Shown: positions 1 to 9,351, numbered from the stretch's first letter. The stretch is 64,000 nt of DNA from PZPK01 sp965230795 (GCA_965230795.1 OZ246020.1:3100001-3164000); one strand, 5' to 3'. Numbers and translations are program-made. The notes: a model not told the origin generated them from the sequence alone.

Positions 1-680
1 TACCTGAACTTGCCAATTAAGAAATCATGGATATTCGTACTATGGCTTAAACTACGAGCACCATCGGAAATATACAAAAACTCCCTCTCATCAAGATAAT
101 GCTGCTCCATCTCATAAAAAAGCAGATAACCCGCGAAATTTGCCATGGCCTCCGGGTCTAACCACATAGTCACGAAAAAACAGGTCTCCCCCTCTACGTA
201 GTTTTCAGAAAATGCCACCAGCTTACCAGTTTTCTTTTCGTGAACGCCCCAAAACTCAGTTGACCGAGGCAGCTCCAATATTGCTTGCGAGAACTTCTCA
301 GGACTAAAAAAAGGTTCATGAGTGTCGTAGCGCTCGTATGCTTTCGAATAAACTGCGTATCCATTCTCAAGCACCTCTGCACTATCGATGGGTCTTGCGT
401 CATATAGCTTCAAAGCTTTTCGAATCAAATAGCGCGTTTTTTTTGGAAGGGAATCAAGGGTATCTGCTTGATCCTTAATCACGTGCCACCAAGAACTCTC
501 ACCAACTTTGTCAAACTCACTTTCCCACCGCAAAAACAATGCACCATTTCTCTTCATCGTTTTTTTGGCATCTGATACACATAGTTCACCTAAAGATGAA
601 CAAGGGGACATAGGAAGGAGCCCCCCCTGATGTTCGCGCCACTTTACATTGTTCGAACAAATTAATTTATAGCCAATCAT
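1..680 (-). CDS. GNAT/FemAB-like acyltransferase, partial (cut by left edge)
   Basis: An open minus-strand frame starts at an ATG at 680 and runs off the window start without a stop, so at least 226 codons are present and the C-terminus is missing. The segment LPKKTRYLIRKALKLY resembles the SxxxRNxIRKAEK region of FemAB-like transferases, and the later part (YISDGARSLSHSTNIHDF) looks like the end of an acyl-CoA or aminoacyl transferase fold. No good ribosome-binding site precedes the ATG at 680; an in-frame ATG at 611 is an alternative start. It is the last gene seen of the minus-strand polysaccharide locus, 56 bases after a glycosyltransferase. The likely role, by inference, is acylation or amidation of a sugar residue or precursor. 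The family call is weak; the reading frame is convincing. Confidence 0.6.
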   Translation of the reverse strand, partial: MIGYKLICSNNVKWREHQGGLLPMSPCSSLGELCVSDAKKTMKRNGALFLRWESEFDKVGESSWWHVIKDQADTLDSLPKKTRYLIRKALKLYDARPIDSAEVLENGYAVYSKAYERYDTHEPFFSPEKFSQAILELPRSTEFWGVHEKKTGKLVAFSENYVEGETCFFVTMWLDPEAMANFAGYLLFYEMEQHYLDEREFLYISDGARSLSHSTNIHDFLIGKFR

Positions 681-736
681 GATTATCGATACGTGCCACT
701 AAAGTCTTTAAATAGTAAAACGCCGCTAAATAGAAT

Positions 737-1894
737 TTACGGCTTTAACAATCCCATACCGGCCAACATCTCTCGATTGACCTTATTAACATCATACTTA
801 TCAACCGCAATTTGGTAAGAGCGGCTCCCCATTAAAGAAATTAAATCAGGCCTTATAATAAAATGTCTCATCGCCTGAAATAGATCTTCTTCCGATTTAA
901 CTCCTACCAAGTAACCGTTGTAACCATTAACAACGGTTTCTCGGCATCCTGGCGCATCTGTGGTTATTACAGGCCTTCCCATAGCCATCGCTTCCAACAC
1001 AGTCCGAGGAGTTCCCTCGCGGTAAGAAGGCAGAACGTAGACGGAGCTTTCGGCTATTGCCGGACGGACATCTTCAAGCTTCCCTAGATACTCTATTGCC
1101 CCCTCTCGCTGCCACTGATCTAGCTCCTCTTTACGGATAGAGTCTGGGTTGTCGTCTATGCTTCCGACAATTCTAAAAACAGTTGATGGATAGCTCTTCC
1201 TTATACGCCTTGCAGCGGCAACAAACTCTCTAACACCTTTATCTCCTATTAAGCGAGCAATTAGCAGGAAAACCGGATCCCGTTGCTCCAGCGGTGTACG
1301 GGAAAAATGATTCAGATCAATGCCTGATCCATTCACAATGCGAGAAGGAACATTATTTTTTAGTAGACCTGACTCGCGAAAATAACTTTCATCATCCGGA
1401 TTCTGAAAAAACACCAAATTCACCCGAGCCAACACAGTCCTATAAAAAAGCCTTGCTAACTTTTTTATTAGCTTTCTCTTTCCTCGGCTTTCTCCAGTAA
1501 ATGCATATCCCAAACCCGTAATGAGAGCAAATCGCTTAGGCACTTTAGCAAGCCAAGATGCCAACATACCGTAAACAACTGGTTTAACGGTATAAGCCAA
1601 CACTAAATCAGGTTGTATTTGTTTAATCAGTCGATGTAGCACAAAAAAAGCCTTTAAGTCATCGACTGGATTTAACCCAGCGCGTTTAAGAGGAACGTCG
1701 TAGTACTTTACCCCCCATTTATTTAGCTTAGAAACAACTAATTTATTTTCTGATATAGACGGAGCAATGGCATGAACCTGTATGCCTTCATCGATAAGGC
1801 TGCGTATTAAGGGGCCACGAAAATTCACGATCGAGCGACTTACGCCTGCGATCACAACAAAACTACGAACAGTAGCTGTGCTATCAATACTCAA
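737..1894 (-). CDS. Glycosyltransferase family 4 (PglA-like)
   Basis: A 385-residue GT-B enzyme. The N-terminal acceptor half has the opening SFVVIAGVSRSIVNFRG, and YTVKPVVYGM (101-110) is typical of PglA-like HexNAc transferases. The C-terminal donor half carries VFLLIARLIGDKG (208-220) and the E-x7-E motif EGTPRTVLE (E293, E301) followed by MGRPVI. It should transfer a nucleotide-activated sugar to a lipid-linked oligosaccharide on the inner face of the cytoplasmic membrane. It lies 78 bases downstream of the Wzy-like gene and is probably in the same operon. The start used is a TTG with no clear Shine-Dalgarno, so the N-terminus may be shorter by a few residues. Donor and linkage cannot be read from sequence. 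Confidence 0.88.
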   Translation of the reverse strand: MSIDSTATVRSFVVIAGVSRSIVNFRGPLIRSLIDEGIQVHAIAPSISENKLVVSKLNKWGVKYYDVPLKRAGLNPVDDLKAFFVLHRLIKQIQPDLVLAYTVKPVVYGMLASWLAKVPKRFALITGLGYAFTGESRGKRKLIKKLARLFYRTVLARVNLVFFQNPDDESYFRESGLLKNNVPSRIVNGSGIDLNHFSRTPLEQRDPVFLLIARLIGDKGVREFVAAARRIRKSYPSTVFRIVGSIDDNPDSIRKEELDQWQREGAIEYLGKLEDVRPAIAESSVYVLPSYREGTPRTVLEAMAMGRPVITTDAPGCRETVVNGYNGYLVGVKSEEDLFQAMRHFIIRPDLISLMGSRSYQIAVDKYDVNKVNREMLAGMGLLKP

Positions 1895-1972
1895 AACCTA
1901 ACTGCCTCACATTTGGACATTCAACAACAAGTTTAAACTCCATCTTCCCCCATACCTGACTCATCATTCTTT

Positions 1973-3136
1973 TCACTCTATCCGCCCAGATCGAATCAAA
2001 TGCGACATAGCTATTGAAGAGGACAATAAAACCCAAAAGGCGGTAAACCGTATACCGTTATGTGTAATACCATAGAGCATTGCGGGACCAGCAATGCATG
2101 CCGTACCAATGAAGCCATAAGCTCTTAATAGGTCTACAATCCATATTCCCATAATGCCCAAGACAACAAAGAAACCGACAAAACCGTAGTTATTAATTAC
2201 ACTCCCAAGAGTAGAATGAACTTCATGTCCATGCAGTTCAGATACTAAGCTTGAACCCATACCAAAGATCACTTGAAAGACATTTCCTTCAAGAAAAACA
2301 AAATATCCTCTTGCCCCAAGAGAGCTATCTCCCTCGCTAGCAATTCCAGCTAACCTATCAACAAAAAGAAAGCTCTCAAAAAAACCTGCTTTAAAAAGAA
2401 AAAGAATCGAAACGCTAACCACAACAAGCAATACTATCCAAAAAATAAACGAACGAAGCGTATTCTCATTTTTTGAACGCAAGGCTGAGTCAACCGGTTT
2501 CAATGCAAATACAACCACCAAGAAATTTGCAATCATCGCTGCTTTAGAAAGAGAAGCTATTGATAAAAATAGTGCTACGAGGAATAAAAATAGCGCAGTG
2601 AAGTATCCAAACAATTTGTGTCTGTACAAAAGAAAACTGAGGGAAAGCAGACAAACGGAAAAATATCCCAGCTGATTGGGATTATTGAATGTGCCGGTAG
2701 CCCTTCCTTGACCACCTTCTTTCAAGGATATTCCTGTTATAAGAATAGTTGCAACAGCGATTACACAAGAAACAAGAAGGCCCGGTAGTAACGCGGAAAG
2801 CCCGAATCTCACACAATGTAAATAGATCGCTGATGCAATTATAAAATTGTAAAAATAGAACAATCCACTCAGCATAGATGAGGGTTTCCCCCCCAAAATA
2901 GTATAAATACTTTCTACAAACAGAGAATAAACTGAAATCACCGCCAATAGTGATACCCAAGCCAAGTTCGGAATCCCTTCCCTCAAAAGTGTTATTGCAG
3001 CGAACAGGGCTATAAGCATGTGAGCTGGCTGAATGCCACCCGACCCAAAGACATATACTGGTAACAAAGCTATCCCCAGAGCTAGCAAAAAGCTCTGGAT
3101 CGAACCATATGAGACTCTGAGCGATAACGTTTTCAC
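1973..3136 (-). CDS. O-antigen ligase / Wzy-type polymerase-like membrane protein
   Basis: A 387-residue protein made mostly of hydrophobic segments, about 10-12 predicted membrane helices. In its C-terminal third is the pattern HxxEVHSTLGS...YGFVG typical of the periplasmic loop of the Wzy/WaaL (O-antigen ligase) family. In a locus that also has Wzx and Wzz, the likely role is polymerisation of repeat units in the periplasm; a ligase role is the alternative and sequence alone does not decide. Its ATG overlaps the stop of the upstream glycosyltransferase by four bases (3133-3136), so the two are translationally coupled. Confidence 0.82.
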   Translation of the reverse strand: MKTLSLRVSYGSIQSFLLALGIALLPVYVFGSGGIQPAHMLIALFAAITLLREGIPNLAWVSLLAVISVYSLFVESIYTILGGKPSSMLSGLFYFYNFIIASAIYLHCVRFGLSALLPGLLVSCVIAVATILITGISLKEGGQGRATGTFNNPNQLGYFSVCLLSLSFLLYRHKLFGYFTALFLFLVALFLSIASLSKAAMIANFLVVVFALKPVDSALRSKNENTLRSFIFWIVLLVVVSVSILFLFKAGFFESFLFVDRLAGIASEGDSSLGARGYFVFLEGNVFQVIFGMGSSLVSELHGHEVHSTLGSVINNYGFVGFFVVLGIMGIWIVDLLRAYGFIGTACIAGPAMLYGITHNGIRFTAFWVLLSSSIAMSHLIRSGRIE

Positions 3137-4431
3137 TGCTTTTTTTCTGAGGCTTTGACTATCGAATTCAGCATCTCTTTGGCTTGCCGTTCTCGTGAGA
3201 ATCTGAGTATTTCTTTTATATTGGGGCAGTATTTTTGGAACATTCCTTTACCAGTGAGAGTTTGGAGCAGTAATTTATCCAATCTTCCAAACTCATCAGG
3301 CCCATAGACAACGCCTGTTCCAGTAGTTTTCAACACACTGCCTATTTCATATTCAGGTCGGCTACCTATACACAGTATGGGGCGACCCGCTGTCATATAC
3401 TCAAAAAGTTTTCCGGTGAGGACTCCTCGAGCTTCGGGAGATGGACTTTCTAACAATAATAGGATTCCAGCAGAAACCTGCGCCGACAGGGCCTCGTCCC
3501 GGCCCACGTGGCCCATTAGCCGTATGAAAGGCGCGTACTTTCTATTCTCTGCCAACCGTTTAACTAGATCTACTCGCGCCCCGTAAAAATCAATTGTCAC
3601 TGAACCTTTCTTGAGCCTATTTTCCGAATCCAGCTTTACCAAAGCCTCCAGCAAGGGAGTGGGATCGCGATGCCCTTCATATATCATCCCCGTGTAAACT
3701 ATCCGTAAAGGCCCTTCTGGCAATCTAGGTTGATCAGAAAGCCGCTCACACAATTGCTTTCCATCAATTTCGAAACCATTGGGAACAAGCAAGGGTTTTC
3801 TATCAGTCAAGCATTCCAGCTTGGCCACCATATCGGCAGAGACAGCCGTAATTAAATCAGCATTCTTTCCCACCGTTTCAATTTCCAGATTCCGCATATT
3901 GCCGCGACCTGTCTCAGACAATTGAACGGTGTGGCTCTGACTCCATAGGTCTCTATAATCGGCAACCCAAACAAGTTTCGGATTCGCTATTTTCATGTCA
4001 AAACCAATGAGATGACTGGCTGCTGGACCATAGGTACTCACTACAACATCAGCATTGTCAGCTAGCTTAATCGATATCTGCTTTGCTTGATCCCGCCACC
4101 CTATCCTCGGATCGATGGAGATGGAACCACCTCTGCGAATCCAGGACCTAAGTTTTTTGGCTAATCGCTTCAGGCGCTCAAATTTAAAAAGCTTGCCAAT
4201 CAAGTTTATTGGCCCGCTTCCAGCAATCTCAAATACCTTTACACCCTCAAGTTCTGACAAATGTAAATCCAGCGGCTCATCGAAAGCTTGTTTTTGTGCC
4301 GTCAATACAGTGACAAGTGCCCCGGCTTTAGTCCAGTGCTGAGCCCAAGCATATGGTCGGTGAGTGCCAATCGCGTTTCGCGGTGGCCAATTATAAGTCA
4401 CGATGACGATATTGAGACTTTTCAAAGCCAA
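3133..4431 (-). CDS. Glycosyltransferase family 4
   Basis: A 432-residue GT-B enzyme. It opens with NIVIVTYNWPPRN and a conserved RPYAWAQ segment, has ADYRDLW at 157-163, a donor-domain start IVYTGMIYEGHRDP (244-257) and GVLTGKLFEYMTAGRPIL at 336-353, all typical of WcaI/WbuB-type GT4 enzymes. The start listed is TTG at 4431; a TTG at 4422 would give MKSLNIVIV, which looks like the usual family N-terminus and sits 10 bases after AAGG. Its end overlaps the Wzy-like gene. Substrate unknown; a role in building the polysaccharide repeat unit is inferred from the operon. Confidence 0.88.
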   Translation of the reverse strand: MALKSLNIVIVTYNWPPRNAIGTHRPYAWAQHWTKAGALVTVLTAQKQAFDEPLDLHLSELEGVKVFEIAGSGPINLIGKLFKFERLKRLAKKLRSWIRRGGSISIDPRIGWRDQAKQISIKLADNADVVVSTYGPAASHLIGFDMKIANPKLVWVADYRDLWSQSHTVQLSETGRGNMRNLEIETVGKNADLITAVSADMVAKLECLTDRKPLLVPNGFEIDGKQLCERLSDQPRLPEGPLRIVYTGMIYEGHRDPTPLLEALVKLDSENRLKKGSVTIDFYGARVDLVKRLAENRKYAPFIRLMGHVGRDEALSAQVSAGILLLLESPSPEARGVLTGKLFEYMTAGRPILCIGSRPEYEIGSVLKTTGTGVVYGPDEFGRLDKLLLQTLTGKGMFQKYCPNIKEILRFSRERQAKEMLNSIVKASEKKQ

Positions 4432-4546
4432 AGTCCCTTATACATGATGATTGTGCCCACAAAAAACACACGAAGTAACGGACAGTTTTTTGCCGTCGGA
4501 AATACTAACAACATACAAGTAGAAAATTTCATATACACGTAAGACT

Positions 4547-5929
4547 CTAGTCTGTACTACTAATCAAACGGCGATAGATATCAAATTCTTCATCGCAATT
4601 GAAAAAAGAGTTATGCCAAAGCAGCGTGAACATTCCACCAACCGATTCGCATTTTTTTTTCAACTCATTAAATTTTTGGTATGCGGATTCTGAAGGCCCC
4701 AAACCCAAATATCGCTCTGCGATCACAGTGCAGTCCATTGCTACCAAAGGCCGTATTCTCAACGATAAAGCCGTATCAGTAACAAGATCAAATGCTTGAT
4801 ACTCGTGGCAGGTACCGCAACGGAAACCTGGTCTGTCTGCGTACCCCAAGGTGGTATCGTAGGTCATGCCTGCATCACTCCATGCTCTTTGAGTGATCGA
4901 TTGATTCCAACGCAAAAAGTGCATACGCCCACCCCATACAGTCTGATTGATACCCTCCTCACAGCATACTTTTCTAAGTCGGTCCGCCTCTTTTTTAATT
5001 TCATCTGGCTTGTCATATGTGTTGTAACTCGGGTGCAAACCGATCTCGTGCCCTCTCGAATGTATTTTTCTCAATAAAGCACGTATCTGTGGCATTTCAG
5101 GGTCGTATATCGCATCTTTATTTTTATCCGTTCTACCGCAAATAAAATAGAAGGCACTGGTTAGTCCATTCAGCTCCGACTGGTTCATTAACCAATCGAA
5201 AGTATTGACTGGATCTCTTGGATGGATTTCCTTTCTGCTATTTAACCACAGCCAAGGCCCCATAGAAGCTGATTTCAAATCCCGTCGACGTAATACGTCT
5301 CCAGCCATCGTTCGCACAAGTCCAGAAAGACCCTGAAAGGCGTAACGCGCCGGCGCGTCCACATCATGAGAAACTTTTATTTCAAACTGCCGTTTCTTCA
5401 ACTCAATTTGAGGCCAAACACGTTTAATAACCTCTCCCAGAATATGTAGCCACTCATCAACAATAGGTCGCTCAAGGTACCCGTGCTTGAAAGCATGCGA
5501 AGATGTAGCTGGAAAACGACTATGGTCATCAAGATCTGTCGGACCAATTTCCTCTACGCGCGCAAGCATCCAGACGGCCAGTCCGAGAATATCGTAATGA
5601 ATGCGATATACTTTGTCCGATGCTTCGACTAAGGGAAGATGCAAACTTCCAATGACTGGCGCAGGCAACTCATTCTCAATCAAGCCAGTGAAGCCCTCTT
5701 GAGTGGAACTCCAGTAAGCGCAAGAAAAAGCTGTGCCAGAATCATGAAAAGCCCTTTCTAATTTGTCGAATAACACACCGTGATCCGAGCCCGGCAAAGA
5801 CAAGCGCACAACTCTTTCGCCCGACTCATCATTTTCACCAAGAACAAACGGTACACCAAAGCGCTCGACAAGTAGTTTTTGCAACCAGCGTATTTTTTCT
5901 CGGGTAAATACCCTACTTGGAGATTTCAT
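4547..5929 (-). CDS. Polysaccharide deacetylase (NodB-type) family protein
   Basis: A 460-residue protein with an N-terminal region of about 180 residues of the kind found before atypical deacetylase domains, then NodB-like motifs: SHDVD (187-191) supplying the catalytic and metal Asp residues, HEIGLHPSY (294-302) for the metal His pair, and GGRMHFLRW (333-341). No signal peptide is visible, so it probably acts in the cytoplasm on a nucleotide-sugar or lipid-linked intermediate, removing an N- or O-acetyl group. It lies 16 bases downstream of the FemAB-like gene, suggesting that an amine freed by deacetylation could be re-acylated by that enzyme; this link is inference. A 115-base gap separates it from the next gene. 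Confidence 0.82.
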   Translation of the reverse strand: MKSPSRVFTREKIRWLQKLLVERFGVPFVLGENDESGERVVRLSLPGSDHGVLFDKLERAFHDSGTAFSCAYWSSTQEGFTGLIENELPAPVIGSLHLPLVEASDKVYRIHYDILGLAVWMLARVEEIGPTDLDDHSRFPATSSHAFKHGYLERPIVDEWLHILGEVIKRVWPQIELKKRQFEIKVSHDVDAPARYAFQGLSGLVRTMAGDVLRRRDLKSASMGPWLWLNSRKEIHPRDPVNTFDWLMNQSELNGLTSAFYFICGRTDKNKDAIYDPEMPQIRALLRKIHSRGHEIGLHPSYNTYDKPDEIKKEADRLRKVCCEEGINQTVWGGRMHFLRWNQSITQRAWSDAGMTYDTTLGYADRPGFRCGTCHEYQAFDLVTDTALSLRIRPLVAMDCTVIAERYLGLGPSESAYQKFNELKKKCESVGGMFTLLWHNSFFNCDEEFDIYRRLISSTD

Positions 5930-5945
5930 TACTTACCCGACAACA

Positions 5946-6941
5946 TTAACGAAGCAGATCCTTGAGGAACGTTTTTCCCTGGAGCAAAACGGAAGGTGTT
6001 CGAGATACAGAAAAATAGGCTTTTTGTCGAGCACCACAATCTCTCCTGACCTGCTCAACGCCCTCGATCATACTGCCAGCAAAATCCAGCATATCTAGTC
6101 CAAGTTCTTGACTCGAATACTTAATTGCTTCCCATATCAATTTGATACCCGCACCACTATTTCTGAGCGATGGGTCTTCACCGACCAAATGCACATAACT
6201 GGACATATCATCCCATATCAAATAAAGCGCCGAGTGAATCGCACCACTATCGTCAACAGCGTAAAAAACTTCTCGGCAACCCTGTGCGACTAAAGCGCTG
6301 TCCTGCTTAACGAGGAAATCGTACGAATACGGTATTGTCAGGTTCTGGCGTTCAAAGGTCATTTTATTGAGCTTGTAAAATTGCTCTAGACTCAAATTTT
6401 TCTCTACAGAAACTAATTTTTCTGCTTTACGAATTTTGTTTCGGTATGACGAAGAAAACTCTCCCAATACTGCGTCTAAGTCCTTTAAATTCTCAATAAC
6501 ATATGTATATCGAGTCGTTTGCTTGAAACCTTTCCAGTAAAACGGCAACCAGTTTTGCTTGGAATAATGCCAATTCTGATGAAACGAATGATATTTTGGC
6601 AATTGTGCAATCAACTGTTCCATCAATGCCTTTTCCCTACTCAACGTCTTAGAATATTTTGCCTTTGATGGCGATATCCAAGGACCGAGATTTAGGGTAA
6701 GTGGCGGCTGTACAATCTGCTTAAAACCACCTTTATTAATCATAAAATAGGGCATTGAGGCAGTTACACCCTCCTCATCAGCCACTAAACACACGTCCCA
6801 GCAATCTCTTCCACAGACTGCATCTAACCACCATGCCCGACTGTAAAGTGGGATAGATGGTTCATTTTCACTGTGTCGTCTGTATTGCTCCTTCAATCCA
6901 TTCGCTCCTGTATTTAATGGAAAATTATTTTTATGTTTCAA
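5946..6941 (-). CDS. FemAB-like / BioF2-type acyltransferase (GNAT superfamily)
   Basis: A 331-residue protein of the FemAB-like family. Features seen are SSSYRNKIRKAEKL (163-176), the second GNAT half with ALYLIWDDMSSYVHLVGEDP (238-257), NSGAGIKLIWEAI (261-273) and LDMLDFAGS near 282-290. Relatives in polysaccharide loci attach amino acids or acyl groups to sugar amines; the substrate here is unknown. The ATG at 6941 follows a long AT-rich gap (6942-7253), while the gap to the downstream deacetylase is only 16 bases. It is one of two such proteins in this locus, the other being at the left edge. Confidence 0.8.
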   Translation of the reverse strand: MKHKNNFPLNTGANGLKEQYRRHSENEPSIPLYSRAWWLDAVCGRDCWDVCLVADEEGVTASMPYFMINKGGFKQIVQPPLTLNLGPWISPSKAKYSKTLSREKALMEQLIAQLPKYHSFHQNWHYSKQNWLPFYWKGFKQTTRYTYVIENLKDLDAVLGEFSSSYRNKIRKAEKLVSVEKNLSLEQFYKLNKMTFERQNLTIPYSYDFLVKQDSALVAQGCREVFYAVDDSGAIHSALYLIWDDMSSYVHLVGEDPSLRNSGAGIKLIWEAIKYSSQELGLDMLDFAGSMIEGVEQVRRDCGARQKAYFSVSRTPSVLLQGKTFLKDLLR

Positions 6942-7253
6942 TCAGCTTTTGGTATTGGCTTAATATATTTTTTTATTGGGGAAGAATTTATATTTTTTGG
7001 AGGGAATAAACCAAATCTATAACAGAGCAAAACTGCTCATAAAAATTGATTCATACCAGCGGCATTCTCTATAACTCCCTTCCAATCGCGACCACTTTGT
7101 TCAAAAATTTTTGATTAGTGGTCCACAGAATAGATAGATCGAGCGGAGTTCATTCAAATCCGTTTCCGCCTAGAGTCTAACGCAATATTTTTTTGCATTC
7201 TGGTATTCTTACTCGCCGTAAAACACCCTGAAAAATAAAGCTGACAAAAAAAC
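6942..7253. other. AT-rich non-coding gap inside the polysaccharide locus
   Basis: 312 bases with no convincing gene on either strand. All minus-strand frames are broken by stops, and short in-frame stretches between stops do not match a family I recognise. A short perfect hairpin, GAGCA-aaac-TGCTC, lies at 7025-7038 but has no T-run, so it is not a convincing terminator. The gap could be an internal promoter region for the FemAB-like gene or the remains of a decayed gene. Confidence 0.4.
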
Positions 7254-8426
7254 TTACATGTAGTTTTTGATCGTCGATACAATGACCTGTAAATCATCAC
7301 CCCCCATATTTTGATGAATCGGAACATCCATCCAACATGAAGCAATCAAATCCGCATTGGGTTTGGACTGAGCGTTCTCGCCATCCATTAGCTTTGGCCA
7401 ATTGAAGTTTCCGGCTCGTATCCCTTTTTTTTGTAAAGTTCGAGAGATAGAACGTAGCTTGCTCGGGCTGGAAACGTTTACTTTTTGTTTCAACCAAGCA
7501 GGCTTTATTTCTTCATTCATTGTCGGCCATGTTGGCAATGGGCACAGAGAAGAAAATTGATCAGCATTTTCATTTCGAATGGAGAGAACATGAGAAAACC
7601 GTTCAAGACAAAGCACTCCTAGTTCAGCTTGCAAAGAACCAAACGGAATGCTCTGCGCATAAAATGATGCTAAATTCGATTTTTTATTTAAACGATTAAA
7701 AATGGAAGAAATTCCAAATTTACTAGCCCCAATTAGCGACCGCCTCACCTCAATTGATTTGACGAATTTAAGAAACAGTCCATATTCCCCAGATCGATTT
7801 AACTGCAGAACAGAAGTAGAGCGATTTTCGTCAAGAGAAAACTTCTCCGGCGAATTAATAACGCCCATCCCCCCCCACCCAAGAGAAATTGGCTTGTCAT
7901 AACTGAAACTGAAAATCGCCGCGTCACCCAAGGTCCCCACTTGCCTACCCGCAACGCAACCACCAAGAGTTTGGGCACAATCTTCGATTAATAATATATC
8001 GTTTTCCAAACAATATTTTCGCGCTTTTCTTAGGTCAACAGGGACACCAAAGAAATGTGTTACGATTAGAACACCAACCTCGGGAGAAACGGAATCTAAA
8101 ATCGAGTCCCACTCAAACTCCCCCGCCTGCGGCCAAAAGTCATATGTCTCTAACCTACAGTTTGCTTCTTCTATTGCCTCTTTTACTCTTACGCAATTAA
8201 GCGCCGGAGCCATTACAACAGTTCGCTTGTCTTTTTTAGAAAGCAATAATCTTTTCAACGCAGATTTGCCGCTTGAAGCTGGATTCACTGCGCTCTTTGG
8301 TATTCCAAGAAACTCTGAAAAAGCGTAGATAAATCTGCGAACAGATTCCTCGTTCGCATTTTTATATGCCTGATTGATCGTGCTTTTTGTCCAAAACTCT
8401 TCTACAGTATCAATTTTTTTTCGCAT
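7254..8426 (-). CDS. DegT/DnrJ/EryC1/StrS-family PLP enzyme
   Basis: A 390-residue fold-type I PLP enzyme of the sugar aminotransferase family. Seen are VNPASSGKSAL (47-57, cofactor phosphate binding), LLIEDCAQTLGG (145-156, Asp149 for the pyridine nitrogen), and SFSYDKPISLGWGGMG (173-188), where Lys178 is the expected Schiff-base lysine. It should aminate a keto-sugar nucleotide, although the sequence is more divergent than standard sugar aminotransferases and the usual GEGG is GWGG. The ATG at 8426 has an AGGTGAGAG ribosome site and overlaps the sulfotransferase gene by 17 bases, so the two are coupled. Confidence 0.82.
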   Translation of the reverse strand: MRKKIDTVEEFWTKSTINQAYKNANEESVRRFIYAFSEFLGIPKSAVNPASSGKSALKRLLLSKKDKRTVVMAPALNCVRVKEAIEEANCRLETYDFWPQAGEFEWDSILDSVSPEVGVLIVTHFFGVPVDLRKARKYCLENDILLIEDCAQTLGGCVAGRQVGTLGDAAIFSFSYDKPISLGWGGMGVINSPEKFSLDENRSTSVLQLNRSGEYGLFLKFVKSIEVRRSLIGASKFGISSIFNRLNKKSNLASFYAQSIPFGSLQAELGVLCLERFSHVLSIRNENADQFSSLCPLPTWPTMNEEIKPAWLKQKVNVSSPSKLRSISRTLQKKGIRAGNFNWPKLMDGENAQSKPNADLIASCWMDVPIHQNMGGDDLQVIVSTIKNYM

Positions 8427-9351
8427 ACTCTCTCACCTTTTCGTAGAGGTTGCGATCAATCCTAATATTACTTCTTCGCTGAAAAGGCTCAGGAGGACTA
8501 TAGCGCCGCTCCACTTGATACCCGTTTAAGCGAAAAAACTTATCAAGTCGACTCATTTCTTCTTCGGGATTACGACACAATTCCTCATAGTTTAGTGTGA
8601 AGCAGGCCAACGGATCGACATTACCAATCTTCAAGTCTTTTTCTATGGTTGAACGAATGTGTCTTATTTGTTGAACCACTTGCTCATGTGCTGGAAGCTT
8701 ACGAAGCTCTTCATATGACGGTGGTTCCATTGACCACCACCTTTCGTAATCCTGATACACCTTATGACGCACCTCTAACAGAGAGTGAGCATTATCGACT
8801 TCATCTCGCTCCATAATAATGAACAGGGATTCAGGCAGATACTTTGCTATTGGCTGAATACGCAGTGCAGCGTGCGGGTTTTTAAACAAGACAGGCCGCC
8901 CAAAAACATGAACAAGTGATCTGACTGAGTCTCGAAACCGCTTCATCTTAGACTCATCAGCCCCTGTCAGATCAACATATCGGGGGTGCTGTCTAAAAAA
9001 ACGATACCACCACTGACTACACTCTGACGGAGAATAAGGAGAATATGTTACGCCATGAACAGATTGATAGTTTGACCGTGGTCGCTCCTCAAGTGGATGA
9101 AAAATCACTTCTGCCAAAGCTGGGGCGCCATAAAACCTACAGTGAAAATTACTGATGTATCCTAGGTCAAATACGTCTGTTATTACTTGCATCGCCAAAG
9201 TAGTTCCAGACCTGGGAGCTCCAAGAAAAAAAATAGGAGGGTGCGACAAGGGCCTCGGACGATTTCCAAACAGCAATACTTCCAAATAAGAAAGTAGAGA
9301 ACCTCCAAATATCCGTGACAGCCCGTTTCTGAACTTTCTCGCCAATATCAC
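8410..9351 (-). CDS. Sulfotransferase family protein
   Basis: A 313-residue PAPS-dependent sulfotransferase. The 5'-phosphosulfate loop is GAPRSGTT (44-51), and the 3'-phosphate site is FIIMERDEVDNAHSLLEVR (177-195) with Arg182 and Ser190. No signal peptide is seen, so it acts in the cytoplasm, as expected for PAPS use. In this locus it probably sulfates a sugar of the repeat unit. The start is GTG at 9351. It overlaps the DegT gene by 17 bases. Sulfate activation genes cysD and cysN lie at the other end of the window. Acceptor is unknown. Confidence 0.85.
   Translation of the reverse strand: MILARKFRNGLSRIFGGSLLSYLEVLLFGNRPRPLSHPPIFFLGAPRSGTTLAMQVITDVFDLGYISNFHCRFYGAPALAEVIFHPLEERPRSNYQSVHGVTYSPYSPSECSQWWYRFFRQHPRYVDLTGADESKMKRFRDSVRSLVHVFGRPVLFKNPHAALRIQPIAKYLPESLFIIMERDEVDNAHSLLEVRHKVYQDYERWWSMEPPSYEELRKLPAHEQVVQQIRHIRSTIEKDLKIGNVDPLACFTLNYEELCRNPEEEMSRLDKFFRLNGYQVERRYSPPEPFQRRSNIRIDRNLYEKVREYAKKN

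Noticed and set aside
7025..7038. GAGCA-aaac-TGCTC as a terminator after the DegT gene
   Set aside because: The stem is only 5 base pairs and no T-run follows on the minus strand.
7154..7345. A 63-codon minus-strand frame overlapping the end of the DegT gene
   Set aside because: It overlaps the DegT coding end in another frame and has no recognisable features.
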